Shown: positions 39,927 to 48,559, counted from the stretch's first letter. The stretch is 64,000 bases of DNA from DATHZQ01 sp965216945 (GCA_965216945.1 CBDCGU010000003.1:434001-498000), one strand, 5' to 3'. Numbers and translations: made by a program. The notes: generated by a model from the letters alone, not told the origin.

Positions 39927-41336
39927 GTGAGCGACCACGCCGGGCTGTTGCGTAGGGGGGCGCTCGGGCTGATCCTGGCCTTCCTCGCCACCCTGGTGTA
40001 TGCCGGTCCCGCAGCGGGCCTGCAGGGCGAGCGCGACATCGATTGCTCGCTGCCCCCCACCGGCAAGGTTCCGCTGACGGACCTCGGCAGCGACACCTAT
40101 CTCGGAGCTCAGGGCGGCTTGTACCCCGAAGGCTCGAACTCGGTCCCCGACTCCCATCTCGCCGTCGGCCTGAGGCGAGCGGCGCAGATCCAGCCGCTCG
40201 ACGAATCAGGCGAGCCCGATCCCGACGGTGCCATCGGGTTCGCCTCGATCGGGTTCTCGAACCCGCAGCGCGAGTTCCAGGAATTCGAGCCTCTGGTCCC
40301 GCAGACCCCGAACTTCGTCCCCGAGTTCCGTGCGGTCAACCTGGCTCAGGGCGGCCAGCACATCCTCACCTGGGCCAGCCCGGGCAGCCGTCCCTGGGAG
40401 AACGTGCCGGAGTTTCTCGATCGTGCCGGCGTCACCGCCGAGCAGATCCAGGGGGTATGGCTCAAGCAGGTGGTACGCAACGGCACCGCGCCCGACATGC
40501 CCTTTCCAGAGAGTGCCGCGTTCTTCCGCGACAAGCTGATCGAGGTCGTGACGTTGCTCCAAGAGGAGTTTCCCAACCTGCAGGTCATCTACCTGTCCTC
40601 TCGTGTGTACGGCGGGTGGAACAACGTGTCGTCACCATCGCCCGAGCCCGACGCCTACGAGGAGGGTTTTGGCGTCAAGTGGCTCATCGAGGAGCAGATC
40701 GCCGGCAATCCGTTGCTCAACGCCGACCCGGAGGCCGGTGCTGTCGTTGCCCCGTGGCTCGCATGGGGACCATATTTGTGGGCCGACGGGACCAACCCAC
40801 GCAGCGATGGCCTGACGTGGGCCTGCAACGAGTTCCGTGCCAGCGACGGTGCCCACCTCGACGGCGGCGGCAACCTGAAGGTGGCCAACATGCTCCTGGC
40901 GTTCCTGCAGACCGAGCCCACCGCGGCCTGGGCCTTCTCCGATCGCGAGCTGCCGGCAACACCCCGAGATGCGGTGCCGCCACCGACGTCGACCATTCCG
41001 GGGCAGGGCGACGCAAGCACAGCCACCACGGAACCCCCGACCGACGAGGAGCAGCGCCGGGAAGAGCGGCGCAACCGGCAACGAGCCCGAGACACCACGA
41101 CCACGAACCCGTCGAACGGCGCAGAGGACGGCTCCTCGCTCCCCTCCGATCCTCCACCCACCGACCCGACCGCCGCCGCCCGTCCCGAGGCGGACGGGAG
41201 GGGCCGGCCCTCCCCCATCGTGTGGGCATTGATCGGTGCCGCCGCAACGCTCGTCGTCGTGGCAGCGGGAGCGATGCTCTACCGCATGCGGCACCGGGAC
41301 CGAGAGGGGTCGGCGCCGCCGGGGCCCGAGGTGTGA
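39927..41336 (+). CDS. Exported, C-terminally membrane-anchored protein, possible SGNH-like hydrolase
   Basis: 469 residues. A signal peptide (GALGLILAFLATLVYAGPAAG) is followed by a globular domain of about 300 residues, then a Pro/Thr/Arg-rich linker with runs of charged residues, and a C-terminal transmembrane helix (WALIGAAATLVVVAAGAMLY) with a short basic tail, so the domain is displayed outside the cell. In the domain, NLQVIYLSSRVYGGW, and near its end SDGLTWACNEFRASDGAHLD, resemble the strand and the Asp-x-x-His block of SGNH hydrolases, but no clear GDS motif was found, so the class is tentative. GTG 39927 is favoured by a TATGAT box 7 bases before it. Confidence 0.7.
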   Translation: MSDHAGLLRRGALGLILAFLATLVYAGPAAGLQGERDIDCSLPPTGKVPLTDLGSDTYLGAQGGLYPEGSNSVPDSHLAVGLRRAAQIQPLDESGEPDPDGAIGFASIGFSNPQREFQEFEPLVPQTPNFVPEFRAVNLAQGGQHILTWASPGSRPWENVPEFLDRAGVTAEQIQGVWLKQVVRNGTAPDMPFPESAAFFRDKLIEVVTLLQEEFPNLQVIYLSSRVYGGWNNVSSPSPEPDAYEEGFGVKWLIEEQIAGNPLLNADPEAGAVVAPWLAWGPYLWADGTNPRSDGLTWACNEFRASDGAHLDGGGNLKVANMLLAFLQTEPTAAWAFSDRELPATPRDAVPPPTSTIPGQGDASTATTEPPTDEEQRREERRNRQRARDTTTTNPSNGAEDGSSLPSDPPPTDPTAAARPEADGRGRPSPIVWALIGAAATLVVVAAGAMLYRMRHRDREGSAPPGPEV

Positions 41337-41392
41337 CATGCGGGGAGCATGACCCCTCCCGACAATTGAGTCTGCCGCCCTACGACGTGCTG

Positions 41393-41422
41393 TTGACGTA
41401 GCCAGATACCCTGCCCTACGTT
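41393..41422 (+). promoter_or_regulatory. Candidate sigma-70-type promoter for the halogenase-carrier operon
   Basis: TTGACG (41393-41398) and TACGTT (41417-41422) are separated by 18 bases. This gives an untranslated leader of about 95 bases before the halogenase GTG at 41523, unlike the leaderless promoters elsewhere. Confidence 0.4.
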
Positions 41423-41522
41423 GTCCGAGGCTGGGTTCTGGAGTCACAGACCGACACTCAGTGACCGCCGCCCTATCGCGCGAACCGGGTGGGCAGCTCG
41501 ACCTCACAGGGGGAGATTCCAA

Positions 41523-42794
41523 GTGACAGACGTCATCATCATCGGCGGGGGGCCTGCGGGATCGGTGCTGGGGTGCTACCTGTCCAAGATGGGCATCAGC
41601 AACACGATCATCGAAAAGGTGATGCACCCACGTCCGCACATCGGAGAGTCGCTCGTGTCGTCGACCGTCCGCATCTTCGACGAGCTCGACTTCCTCCCCG
41701 TCATGGAGGAGCAGGATTTCGTCCGCAAATACGGTGCAGCGTGGCACCCGACGCAAGGACGGGGCGAGTTCTACATCGAGTTCGCCGAGTTCCCGCAAGA
41801 GGGAGTCAACCAGGACTACACGTATCACGTCGACCGTGCCACGTTCGACCATCTCCTGCTTCAGCACGCACGCATGCTCGGATCCAAGGTGATCCAGGGC
41901 GTCGGCGTGAAGGAGGTTCTGTTCGACGAAGACGACTATGCCCGCGGGGTGGTCGTCGACATCGACGGCGTGCACGCCGAGCTGGAAGCCAAGTACGTCG
42001 CCGACTGCAGCGGCCGTGGCACGATCCTCGGCAATCAGCGGCGGCTGCGTGAGAAGGATCCGCTCTTCAACCAGTTCGCCGTCACGGCCCACTTCGAGAA
42101 CGTGGTGCGCAGCCACGATCCCAAGACGGCCGACTACATCCACATCTACTTCCTGCCGGTCGAGCGTGGCTGGGCCTGGCAGATCCCGATCGACGAGAAG
42201 ACGACGTCGATCGGTGTCGTCACGGAGAGGTCGGTGTTCCAAGAATCACGACAGCGCAAGGAAGAGTGGTTCTTCGAGCACATCGCAACGACACCCGACC
42301 TTGCCAAGGCGATGGAGAACGCCAAGCAGGTCGACGACTTCAACACCGAGGCCGACTACAGCTATGCGATGCGTGAGTTCGTCGGCAACGGCTGGCTCCT
42401 CGTGGGTGACTCGGCCCGCTTCGTCGACCCCATCTTCTCGTCCGGCATCTCGATCGCGGCAGAGTCCGCAAAGTACGCGGCGCTGCAGATTCAGGAGTCG
42501 ATCGAAGCCGGCGACCGCAGCGCCGAGGCGCTGAAGCCGTACGAGACGAAGATCAAGGCAGGTGTGAGCATCTGGTACGAGTTCATCAAGCTCTACTACA
42601 AGCTCATGCACCTCTTCACCTACTTCATCCAGTCGAAGGAGCACCGTTTGCAGATCCTGCAGCTGCTCCAGGGCGAGGTGTATGACCGGGAGAAGGCACC
42701 CGTGCTCGATGCAATGCGTGACATCATCCACACGGTGGAGAACACACCGGGCCATCTGTGGCAGCCACATCTGACCGACATCCCGATCGACTGA
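41523..42794 (+). CDS. FAD-dependent halogenase (carrier-bound substrate type)
   Basis: Flavin enzyme of 423 residues that most resembles phenolic or pyrrole halogenases such as CndH, CmlS and PltA. Features in order: dinucleotide site IIIGGGPAGSVLGCYL, PRPHIGESL, a Lys at the CndH catalytic position (K69 in FVRKYGAAW), the halogenase hallmark WxWxIP as GWAWQIPIDEKTTSIG (W217, W219), and GDSARFVDPIFSSGIS for FAD. The WxWxIP tryptophans block monooxygenation in true halogenases. This subgroup acts on substrates tethered to carrier proteins, and a carrier gene follows 29 bases downstream. AGGGGGA precedes GTG 41523. A geranylgeranyl-reductase-like enzyme is the main alternative but would lack WxWxIP. 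Needs reduced FAD from an unlinked reductase. Confidence 0.85.
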   Translation: MTDVIIIGGGPAGSVLGCYLSKMGISNTIIEKVMHPRPHIGESLVSSTVRIFDELDFLPVMEEQDFVRKYGAAWHPTQGRGEFYIEFAEFPQEGVNQDYTYHVDRATFDHLLLQHARMLGSKVIQGVGVKEVLFDEDDYARGVVVDIDGVHAELEAKYVADCSGRGTILGNQRRLREKDPLFNQFAVTAHFENVVRSHDPKTADYIHIYFLPVERGWAWQIPIDEKTTSIGVVTERSVFQESRQRKEEWFFEHIATTPDLAKAMENAKQVDDFNTEADYSYAMREFVGNGWLLVGDSARFVDPIFSSGISIAAESAKYAALQIQESIEAGDRSAEALKPYETKIKAGVSIWYEFIKLYYKLMHLFTYFIQSKEHRLQILQLLQGEVYDREKAPVLDAMRDIIHTVENTPGHLWQPHLTDIPID

Positions 42795-42823
42795 TCAGGT
42801 ACGACACACACAAGGAGCGCCGC

Positions 42824-43069
42824 ATGGCGGACATCAAGGCCAGCATCAAGGACTACATCCTCGAGGAGTTCGTTCCGGACGGGGACGTCGACGTCGAGGA
42901 CAACACGAACCTCCTCGAGGAGGAGGTCGTCGACTCGCTCGGCATCTTCACGCTCGTGTCGTTCATCGAGAACAAGTTCAACGTGTCGATCGACGCCGAA
43001 GAGGTCAACCTCGACAACTTCGAGACGCTGTCGAGCATCACGAAGCTCGTCGAATCGAAGATGGGCTGA
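42824..43069 (+). CDS. Free-standing acyl/peptidyl carrier protein
   Basis: 81-residue four-helix carrier. The phosphopantetheine serine is S38 in EEEVVDSLGIFTLVSFIENK; the surrounding acidic, DSL-type motif resembles D-alanyl and amino-acyl carriers more than fatty-acid ACPs. AAGGAG lies 7 bases before ATG 42824. It directly follows the halogenase, so it probably holds the halogenase substrate. A perfect hairpin terminator follows. The Sfp-type transferase at 62.6 kb would activate it. Confidence 0.93.
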   Translation: MADIKASIKDYILEEFVPDGDVDVEDNTNLLEEEVVDSLGIFTLVSFIENKFNVSIDAEEVNLDNFETLSSITKLVESKMG

Positions 43070-43106
43070 CGACCCACGCTGAGATTCGCCCCTCAGAAAC
43101 GCTGAA

Positions 43107-43136
43107 GAATGGCGCCCTTCCCGGAGGGCGCCATTC
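43107..43136 (+). terminator. Hairpin terminator after the halogenase-carrier operon
   Basis: A perfect 11-bp inverted repeat, GAATGGCGCCC at 43107-43117 and GGGCGCCATTC at 43126-43136, with an 8-base loop, followed by TCTCATT. The T-tract is weak, as is usual in high-GC actinobacteria. Confidence 0.75.
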
Positions 43137-43186
43137 TCTCATTGGGCCTACACTTCCCCACCGCCCGACGACGAGGAGGGGGATCG

Positions 43187-43999
43187 GTGCCACTTCCTGA
43201 CTTCGTGATCGTCGGTGCGATGCGCTGCGGGACCACGTCGCTCTACCGTTACCTGGGCGACCACCCGGACGTCACCATGGCCCCGAAGGAACTGGGCTTC
43301 TTCACCGAGCACTTCGACCGCGGTCTCGGGTGGTACGAGACACAGTTCGATGCGAAGCCGGCACAGCTACGGGGCGAGGCGACGGCCGACTACCTCGCTC
43401 GCGACTCGGCCATGCAGCGACTGGCGAGCACCGCGCCGCACGCCAAGCTGATCGCATCGCTACGCAATCCGGTGGAACGCGCCTGGTCGCACTATTTGCT
43501 GCTGCGCGAGCGTGGCAAGGAGACCCGCTCGTTTGCGGCTGCCCTCGACGACGAGCTGGCCCGCATCGCAACGGACGGGCCGGAAGCTCGTGGGGCGATC
43601 TATACGCTGCACGGCCTCTACGACGTGCACCTCCAGAGGGCCCTGGCGTTGTATCCCCGGGACCGGCTCCTCGTGAGCGTGTTCGAGCGAATGGCGGCCG
43701 ACCCCGCGAGCTCCTACCAATCGATGTGCCGGTTTCTCGGCATCGACGCGGACTACGTGCCGCAGCGACTGGGCAAGCCGATCAATCGTTACGTCACATT
43801 CCGTTCGCTGCGTGTCCGCGACCGGACGAAAGCGCTCCCAAGCCCGATCGGCCGCATCGTGGCACGGCTGAACACGCGGCGTCACACGCAACCTCCAACC
43901 CTGCCGCCAAGTGAGCGTGAGCGCTTGCAAGAGTTCTATGCGCCGCGGATCGCCAGGGTGGAACAGCTCATGGGACAGCCGCTCCCCGAGTGGCGATAG
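43187..43999 (+). CDS. Sulfotransferase (PAPS-dependent)
   Basis: 270-residue P-loop sulfotransferase that moves sulfate from PAPS to a hydroxyl group, probably of a sugar or peptide. The 5'-phosphosulfate loop is GAMRCGTTSLYRYLGDHPD and the 3'-phosphate site is SLRNPVERAWSHY. GTG 43187 with GAGGAGGGGG upstream is chosen; the longer in-frame ATG 43109 lies inside the terminator hairpin and cannot be right. A TACACT box at 43149-43154 gives a short leader. It resembles the second sulfotransferase at 46240, and both sit inside the biosynthetic cluster. Confidence 0.9.
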   Translation: MPLPDFVIVGAMRCGTTSLYRYLGDHPDVTMAPKELGFFTEHFDRGLGWYETQFDAKPAQLRGEATADYLARDSAMQRLASTAPHAKLIASLRNPVERAWSHYLLLRERGKETRSFAAALDDELARIATDGPEARGAIYTLHGLYDVHLQRALALYPRDRLLVSVFERMAADPASSYQSMCRFLGIDADYVPQRLGKPINRYVTFRSLRVRDRTKALPSPIGRIVARLNTRRHTQPPTLPPSERERLQEFYAPRIARVEQLMGQPLPEWR

Positions 44000-44035
44000 C
44001 CCCGACCGGGGCATGGCCCCACACCGACTGCGTCC

Positions 44036-45184
44036 TCAATCCACCGCAACGAGCGACCCGTAGAGCTGCATGGTCCTCTCTGCGATGCCATCGATCGTGT
44101 AATTGTCCAGGAACCGCCTCCGTGCGGCCGTGGCGAGCGCTGCTGCGGCATCCCGATCGCCCAGCAGATCGGCGATGGCCGCGGCGAGACGCTCCGGCGC
44201 CCCGAGGGGTGAGAGCAGCATCGTCGGCTGCAACGTTCCGGCGACCTCCCTCACCGAGGGTATGTCGCTCGCCACGATGGGAACCTCCAGCGCCATCGCC
44301 TCGAGCAGCACCCCGGGCGACCCTTCCGCCCTCGAAGGCAGCACGAAAGCGTCGGCGGCCGTCATCAGGTCCGGGACGTCGGGTCGGTAGCCGATCATGT
44401 CGACGGAACCACCGAGGTCGCCCTCCACGATGCGATCGTGGATCTCTGCCGTCGCCGGGCCCTCGCGACCGGCGATCACCAGACGAGCCTTGGGGAAGAC
44501 CGACCGGACATTCGGCATGGCCGAGACGAGCAGATCGAGCCCCTTGAGGTGGAAATGGCGTCCCGCCGCAAACACGACGGGCACATCGTCCGCAACGCCC
44601 AGCTCGGCACGAGCCGCACGACGCCTCTCCGCCGTGCGCCGGCCGAGCTGCTCAGGATCGCGCCCCCGCGGAATGACGACGATCTTGTCGCGACGCACCC
44701 GCAGGCGGCGGGACATCACGTCTGCCGCCGAGTGGGACACGGCGTGGAATCGCGTGACGAGCCGTGCAGTGGCCGCATCCATGAGATGGGCGGCCCGCAC
44801 CTTCCACTCCCGATACTCCGGGTTTCCGTAGTGCTCTCGACCGTACGACTCGGTGACGAAGCTCGACACCACAGGCACTCCACCCAGCCGTGCGCCGATG
44901 CGCCCCACGACGTCGGCCTCGAAGAGCGTCGTGTGGACCAGGTCGGGTCGGAGTGAACGAACCAGTCGCCGGGTGCGGAGAACTGCGGACGGGCGTCCAC
45001 CGTCTCCCATGAGCGGATGGAGCACTGCGCCGATCTTCTCCAGCTGCGGTCCGATACCGTCCCTCTGCGACAGGTAGGCGACATGCAGGTCGACTCCGCG
45101 CGCCATGAGGTGGGGAGCCGTCTCCAGGAGGGATTGCTCTGCGCCACCCACCGCCAAGCTGTCGATCACCACGAGGAGACGCAT
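44036..45184 (-). CDS. Glycosyltransferase family 4
   Basis: GT-B fold retaining glycosyltransferase of 382 residues. The N-terminus MRLLVVIDSLAVGGAEQSLL is typical of GT4, with FHLKGLDLLVSAM, VVFAAGRHFHLKG and the nucleotide-sugar site SRAEGSPGVLLEAMALEVPI with the E(x7)E motif. It could attach a hexose to the cluster product or to a surface glycan. It is transcribed leftwards, 15 bases after the deacetylase-fold gene, so these two form an operon. Confidence 0.9.
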   Translation of the reverse strand: MRLLVVIDSLAVGGAEQSLLETAPHLMARGVDLHVAYLSQRDGIGPQLEKIGAVLHPLMGDGGRPSAVLRTRRLVRSLRPDLVHTTLFEADVVGRIGARLGGVPVVSSFVTESYGREHYGNPEYREWKVRAAHLMDAATARLVTRFHAVSHSAADVMSRRLRVRRDKIVVIPRGRDPEQLGRRTAERRRAARAELGVADDVPVVFAAGRHFHLKGLDLLVSAMPNVRSVFPKARLVIAGREGPATAEIHDRIVEGDLGGSVDMIGYRPDVPDLMTAADAFVLPSRAEGSPGVLLEAMALEVPIVASDIPSVREVAGTLQPTMLLSPLGAPERLAAAIADLLGDRDAAAALATAARRRFLDNYTIDGIAERTMQLYGSLVAVD

Positions 45185-45199
45185 CAGCCCGGTCTCATG

Positions 45200-46168
45200 T
45201 CAGCCGGCATCGGCATTCGCCAGCCGTTTTGCGGCTTGGCCCATCGTCAGGTTGTCGAGCCTGCCGGCGTCGATCTGCGTCCTCGCCTCGCGCAGCAAAT
45301 CGTCCATGGCGCAGTGCGCCCTTTCCGGCTGGGGCGCCAGGTTGTGGGTGTGAAACCACAGGTGGAACAACGAACCGGTGCGGACGGCGTGGCGCAAGCG
45401 GCGGCGCACGAGAAACGACCACACCGCGGTACCGACACGGTTCGCCGTCGTCGAGGCTGGATCGAACAGGTACGTCTGCGGGACGTCGACGAGCCTCCCC
45501 CGTTGCACGGACTGCACCGTCTCCGAGTCGAGCGGACGCACCACATCGGCTGCTGCCAGCACCTTGCGCCGCCAGCCGCCCACACCGGCGAATCGCTCGG
45601 GGGTGTTGCCCCGGTACGACTTGAAGCCGGCGTCGGCCAGGACGTCGAGGTGCCCGATCGAGTTGCGCGGGTACACATAGGACTCCAGTGCGATACCGGC
45701 CTCCGCTGCGACGGCGACCGCCGCTGCGGTGTCGGTGCGAAATGCCTCGGTGCTGCACTCCGGGTCACCGGCGATGAGGTGACCGAACGAGTGTGAACCG
45801 ATCTCCTGCGGCGTCGCACAGCGGCGGATCTGTTCCACCAGATCTGCCCCGTACCAGGTCGGATCACGATCCCGGTCCGACATCGGGTCGAGGCCGTACC
45901 AATCCATGGGAAGCCAGCCGTACTCCGGCGGCACGATCTCCGGATGAGGGCCGGTGACTCCTCCCGAACAGGAGTCGAGGAACAGATGACCGACGACCGC
46001 CCACGTCGCGGCGATCTCGTATCGCTCCAGCAACGAGAGCACCTCGGCGACCACCTCCCGCTCGGCGAGATAGGGTGACGGGTCGTGCGGCCTCCCGTGG
46101 TGGACCGCCCCCCAGGACATCTCGAGATCGATGGAGATGACGAACTGGGCGGGGTTGGGCGGTGGCAT
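45200..46168 (-). CDS. Polysaccharide deacetylase-fold (NodB) protein
   Basis: 322 residues of the carbohydrate esterase 4/NodB fold. Motif 1 is SIDLEMSWG in place of the usual TFDDG: the first Asp is kept and the second site is altered, as in some polysaccharide biosynthesis members. Motif 2 is GSHSFGHL, with the HSxxH metal ligands. The C-terminal part has LFHLWFHTHNLAP, matching motif 5-like sequence. It may deacetylate an N-acetyl sugar used by the neighbouring glycosyltransferase. ATG 46168 is the natural start; it diverges from the second sulfotransferase. Confidence 0.83.
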   Translation of the reverse strand: MPPPNPAQFVISIDLEMSWGAVHHGRPHDPSPYLAEREVVAEVLSLLERYEIAATWAVVGHLFLDSCSGGVTGPHPEIVPPEYGWLPMDWYGLDPMSDRDRDPTWYGADLVEQIRRCATPQEIGSHSFGHLIAGDPECSTEAFRTDTAAAVAVAAEAGIALESYVYPRNSIGHLDVLADAGFKSYRGNTPERFAGVGGWRRKVLAAADVVRPLDSETVQSVQRGRLVDVPQTYLFDPASTTANRVGTAVWSFLVRRRLRHAVRTGSLFHLWFHTHNLAPQPERAHCAMDDLLREARTQIDAGRLDNLTMGQAAKRLANADAG

Positions 46169-46225
46169 CCCAGGCGATGGTAAACGTGGCCGCCGGCTAC
46201 GCGATGAAGTGCGTCGACACCGCGC

Positions 46226-46231
46226 TAGCGT
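46226..46231 (+). promoter_or_regulatory. -10 box (TAGCGT) for the second sulfotransferase gene
   Basis: TAGCGT lies 8 bases before ATG 46240 without a ribosome binding site, in the 71-base divergent gap with the deacetylase-fold gene. Confidence 0.4.
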
Positions 46232-46239
46232 GAACCACG

Positions 46240-47139
46240 ATGGCCGACCGCACACCGAACCTCTTCGTGGTGGGGGCGATGAGGTCGGGGACGACGGCAC
46301 TCCACGAGGTGCTCGGCGACCATCCCGATGTCTTCATGAGCCCCGTGAAGGAACCCGCGTACTTCGCCGACCCTGCTGAGCTCGCCGGCGACAGCCGGGT
46401 TGCGGCCGCCGCCGGGTACGCAAGGAACCGTGCCGGCTACCTCGAGCTCTTCGCAGACGCGGGTGCGGCCCGCTACCGAGGCGAGTCGAGCACGCACTAC
46501 ACGAAGCTGCCCCGTATCACCGGTGTCGCCGGGCGCATCGCTGCAGAGTCGTCAGCCGCCCGCATCCTCTACCTGGTCCGCGACCCGGTGCGCCGCACGT
46601 TGAGCCACTACCGGTATCACGTGCGGGCGAAATACGAGCGGCGCTCGTGCCTCGACGCTCTTCGTGAGGAGCCCATCTACACGGCGACGAGCGACTACAT
46701 CATGCAGATCTCTCCCTACCTGGATCGTTTCGGCGAGAGAGTGCGGATGCTCGTTCTCGAGGAGCTGGTCGCCGACCCCGTCGAGGAGCTGGCCGATCTC
46801 TATGCGTGGCTGGGCATCGCACCGGACGCCCACCCCCACGTGATGCCGCAGCGCAACGAAGTGTCCGGTGAGGTCAGTCGGGCTCGAGGACCCGAGGCTC
46901 TCCACGCCATCGGGCGCTCCGCCCGGTACCAGCGCTTGGCCCGCTCGGTTCTGACTCCCGGTCTGCGCTCGAAGGTGCGACGTCTGCTCAACCAGCCCGT
47001 CGCCGGCGGCGACACGACCTCGCCGGCCGTGCTCGACCATCTCCGGGCCGTCCACGAGCCCCACGCCGCCGCCGTCGAGCGGCACCTCGGTCGTCCCATG
47101 ACGAAGTGGACGGCCCTGCGTCCGGATCCGGCTTCCTGA
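46240..47139 (+). CDS. Sulfotransferase (PAPS-dependent), second copy
   Basis: 299-residue sulfotransferase with the 5'-phosphosulfate loop VGAMRSGTTALHEVLGDHPD and 3'-phosphate site YLVRDPVRRTLSHYRYHV; RGESSTHYTKLP is the usual acceptor-side region. It shares the overall plan of the enzyme at 43187 but differs along its length, so the two are paralogues and probably sulfate different positions. A glycosyltransferase gene follows 10 bases downstream. Confidence 0.9.
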   Translation: MADRTPNLFVVGAMRSGTTALHEVLGDHPDVFMSPVKEPAYFADPAELAGDSRVAAAAGYARNRAGYLELFADAGAARYRGESSTHYTKLPRITGVAGRIAAESSAARILYLVRDPVRRTLSHYRYHVRAKYERRSCLDALREEPIYTATSDYIMQISPYLDRFGERVRMLVLEELVADPVEELADLYAWLGIAPDAHPHVMPQRNEVSGEVSRARGPEALHAIGRSARYQRLARSVLTPGLRSKVRRLLNQPVAGGDTTSPAVLDHLRAVHEPHAAAVERHLGRPMTKWTALRPDPAS

Positions 47140-47149
47140 AGGACTCGTC

Positions 47150-48559
47150 ATGGGCCATGTCCTTCTCGTCACGAGCGAAATGGCCGGACGCGTCAACATC
47201 ATGTGCGAGCTGGCGCGGCGGCTGGAAGCGGCCGGCCACACGGTCGCCATCGCCTGCCCCGTCGACGTTCGGCGGCGGGTCGAAGCCCAGGGAGCACGCT
47301 ATGTCGACATCGCACCGCCTGCGCCGGTGCCCGGCGTACCCCCTGGTCCGGAAACCCACCGCCGGATGGGACAGTTCCTCCGACGACTCGGCGAGTTCCT
47401 CCGACGACTCGGCGAGGTTCGCACCGTGGGCCGGAGACGGCGCTCGAAGGCCGACGCCACCGGCTACATCGAGATGGAACGGGCGATCGCCGCGGAACAG
47501 CCCGACGTCACGCTCGTGGACATCGAGCTTCCCTCCCAGATCATGGCAGCGGCTCGCTCGCAAACGTCCCTCGCACTGTGGACCTCGCTGCTCTCGCTGT
47601 GGAAGCGACCGGGGCTCCCGCCCCTGGGTTCTCCGATCGAGCCGGGCGTGGGCTGGACAGGCAGTCGAGCAGGCATCGAATGGGCCTGGCTGCGCTTTCG
47701 GGCTTGGAAGTGGCTGCGATCGCAGCGTCTGCGAGTGACCCGGGTCGGCGAGGATCAGATCTCGGTGCTGCGCACCGTCGCCGGCCTCACCGGCTTTCCC
47801 TTCCGCACGGAGACGGACCGGCACCAGTGGCTCATCCCTTTCACGTACCGCACGCTGCCGACTGTCACTTTCAATGCCGTCGAGCTGGAGCTGCCCCACG
47901 ACCCCCCGCCCATGCTCACCTACGCCGGACCGGTCATCCCGACATCTGCAGGACGGGACCATCCCGATGTCGATCAGGAGTCGAACCGGGTGCGACTGGA
48001 GGAGCTGTTTGCCCGACGTCGCGGCGGCCAGTCGACGGCCCTCGTGTACTGCTCGTTCGGAGCCTGGCACAAGGGTGACGACCGTGCCTTCCTGGGACGC
48101 GTCTTCGACGCCGTTGGCTCGCACCCGGAGTGGGACGCCGTCGTCGGACTGGGCGGACGGATCGAGCCCGTCGCACTCGGCCCACTGCCGCCCAACGTCC
48201 ACGTCTTCGCATGGGCTCCCCAACTGGAGATCCTCCGCAACGCCGATTGTGCGGTCCACCACGGAGGCATCAGCACGGTCAACGAGTGCATCGTCAACGG
48301 CGTCCCCATGCTCGTGTACCCATTCGATTTCATGGACCAGCCCGGCAATGCGGCGCGCGTCGCGTTCCACGGTCTCGGGGAGTTCGGTGATCGGGCGAGG
48401 GACACCGCCGCAGCCATCGCGGGCCGCATCAGTCGCCTCCTCGGCGATCCCGGGGTGGCAGCGCGGATGGCGGCCATGCAGTCGGCGTTCGAGATCTACC
48501 ACGCTGCGGGCAGGCCGATCGAGTTCGTCGAACGGGTCATGTCCGGCGGCAAGCCTTGA
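47150..48559 (+). CDS. Glycosyltransferase family 1 (macrolide/UGT-like)
   Basis: GT-B enzyme of 469 residues related to UDP-glycosyltransferases that decorate natural products. The start HVLLVTSEMAGRVNIMCELA holds the acceptor-side His region, and the donor site is HVFAWAPQLEILRNADCAVH then HGGISTVNECIVNGVPMLVY, ending DQPGNAARV. Residues about 76-89 contain an exact tandem repeat, FLRRLGE twice, encoded by a perfect 21-base duplication (47374-47415). The gene lies between a sulfotransferase and the NRPS operon, so it probably glycosylates the peptide product. Convergent with the NRPS operon. Confidence 0.9.
   Translation: MGHVLLVTSEMAGRVNIMCELARRLEAAGHTVAIACPVDVRRRVEAQGARYVDIAPPAPVPGVPPGPETHRRMGQFLRRLGEFLRRLGEVRTVGRRRRSKADATGYIEMERAIAAEQPDVTLVDIELPSQIMAAARSQTSLALWTSLLSLWKRPGLPPLGSPIEPGVGWTGSRAGIEWAWLRFRAWKWLRSQRLRVTRVGEDQISVLRTVAGLTGFPFRTETDRHQWLIPFTYRTLPTVTFNAVELELPHDPPPMLTYAGPVIPTSAGRDHPDVDQESNRVRLEELFARRRGGQSTALVYCSFGAWHKGDDRAFLGRVFDAVGSHPEWDAVVGLGGRIEPVALGPLPPNVHVFAWAPQLEILRNADCAVHHGGISTVNECIVNGVPMLVYPFDFMDQPGNAARVAFHGLGEFGDRARDTAAAIAGRISRLLGDPGVAARMAAMQSAFEIYHAAGRPIEFVERVMSGGKP
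47374..47415 (+). repeat. Perfect 21-base tandem duplication inside the GT1 gene
   Basis: Two identical 21-base units (47374-47394 and 47395-47415) duplicate seven residues in frame. No base differs between copies, which suggests a recent slippage event. Confidence 0.9.

Noticed and set aside
41523..42794. Geranylgeranyl reductase-like assignment for the flavoprotein
   Set aside because: The WxWxIP motif, the Lys at the CndH position and the adjoining carrier gene fit a halogenase better.
43109..43186. Upstream ATG 43109 as start of the first sulfotransferase
   Set aside because: It lies inside the 11-bp terminator hairpin, and the added residues do not match the family; GTG 43187 has a strong ribosome binding site.
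43999..44012. Short hairpin GCCCC-GACC-GGGGC between convergent genes
   Set aside because: The stem is only 5 bp without a T-tract; too weak to list as a terminator.
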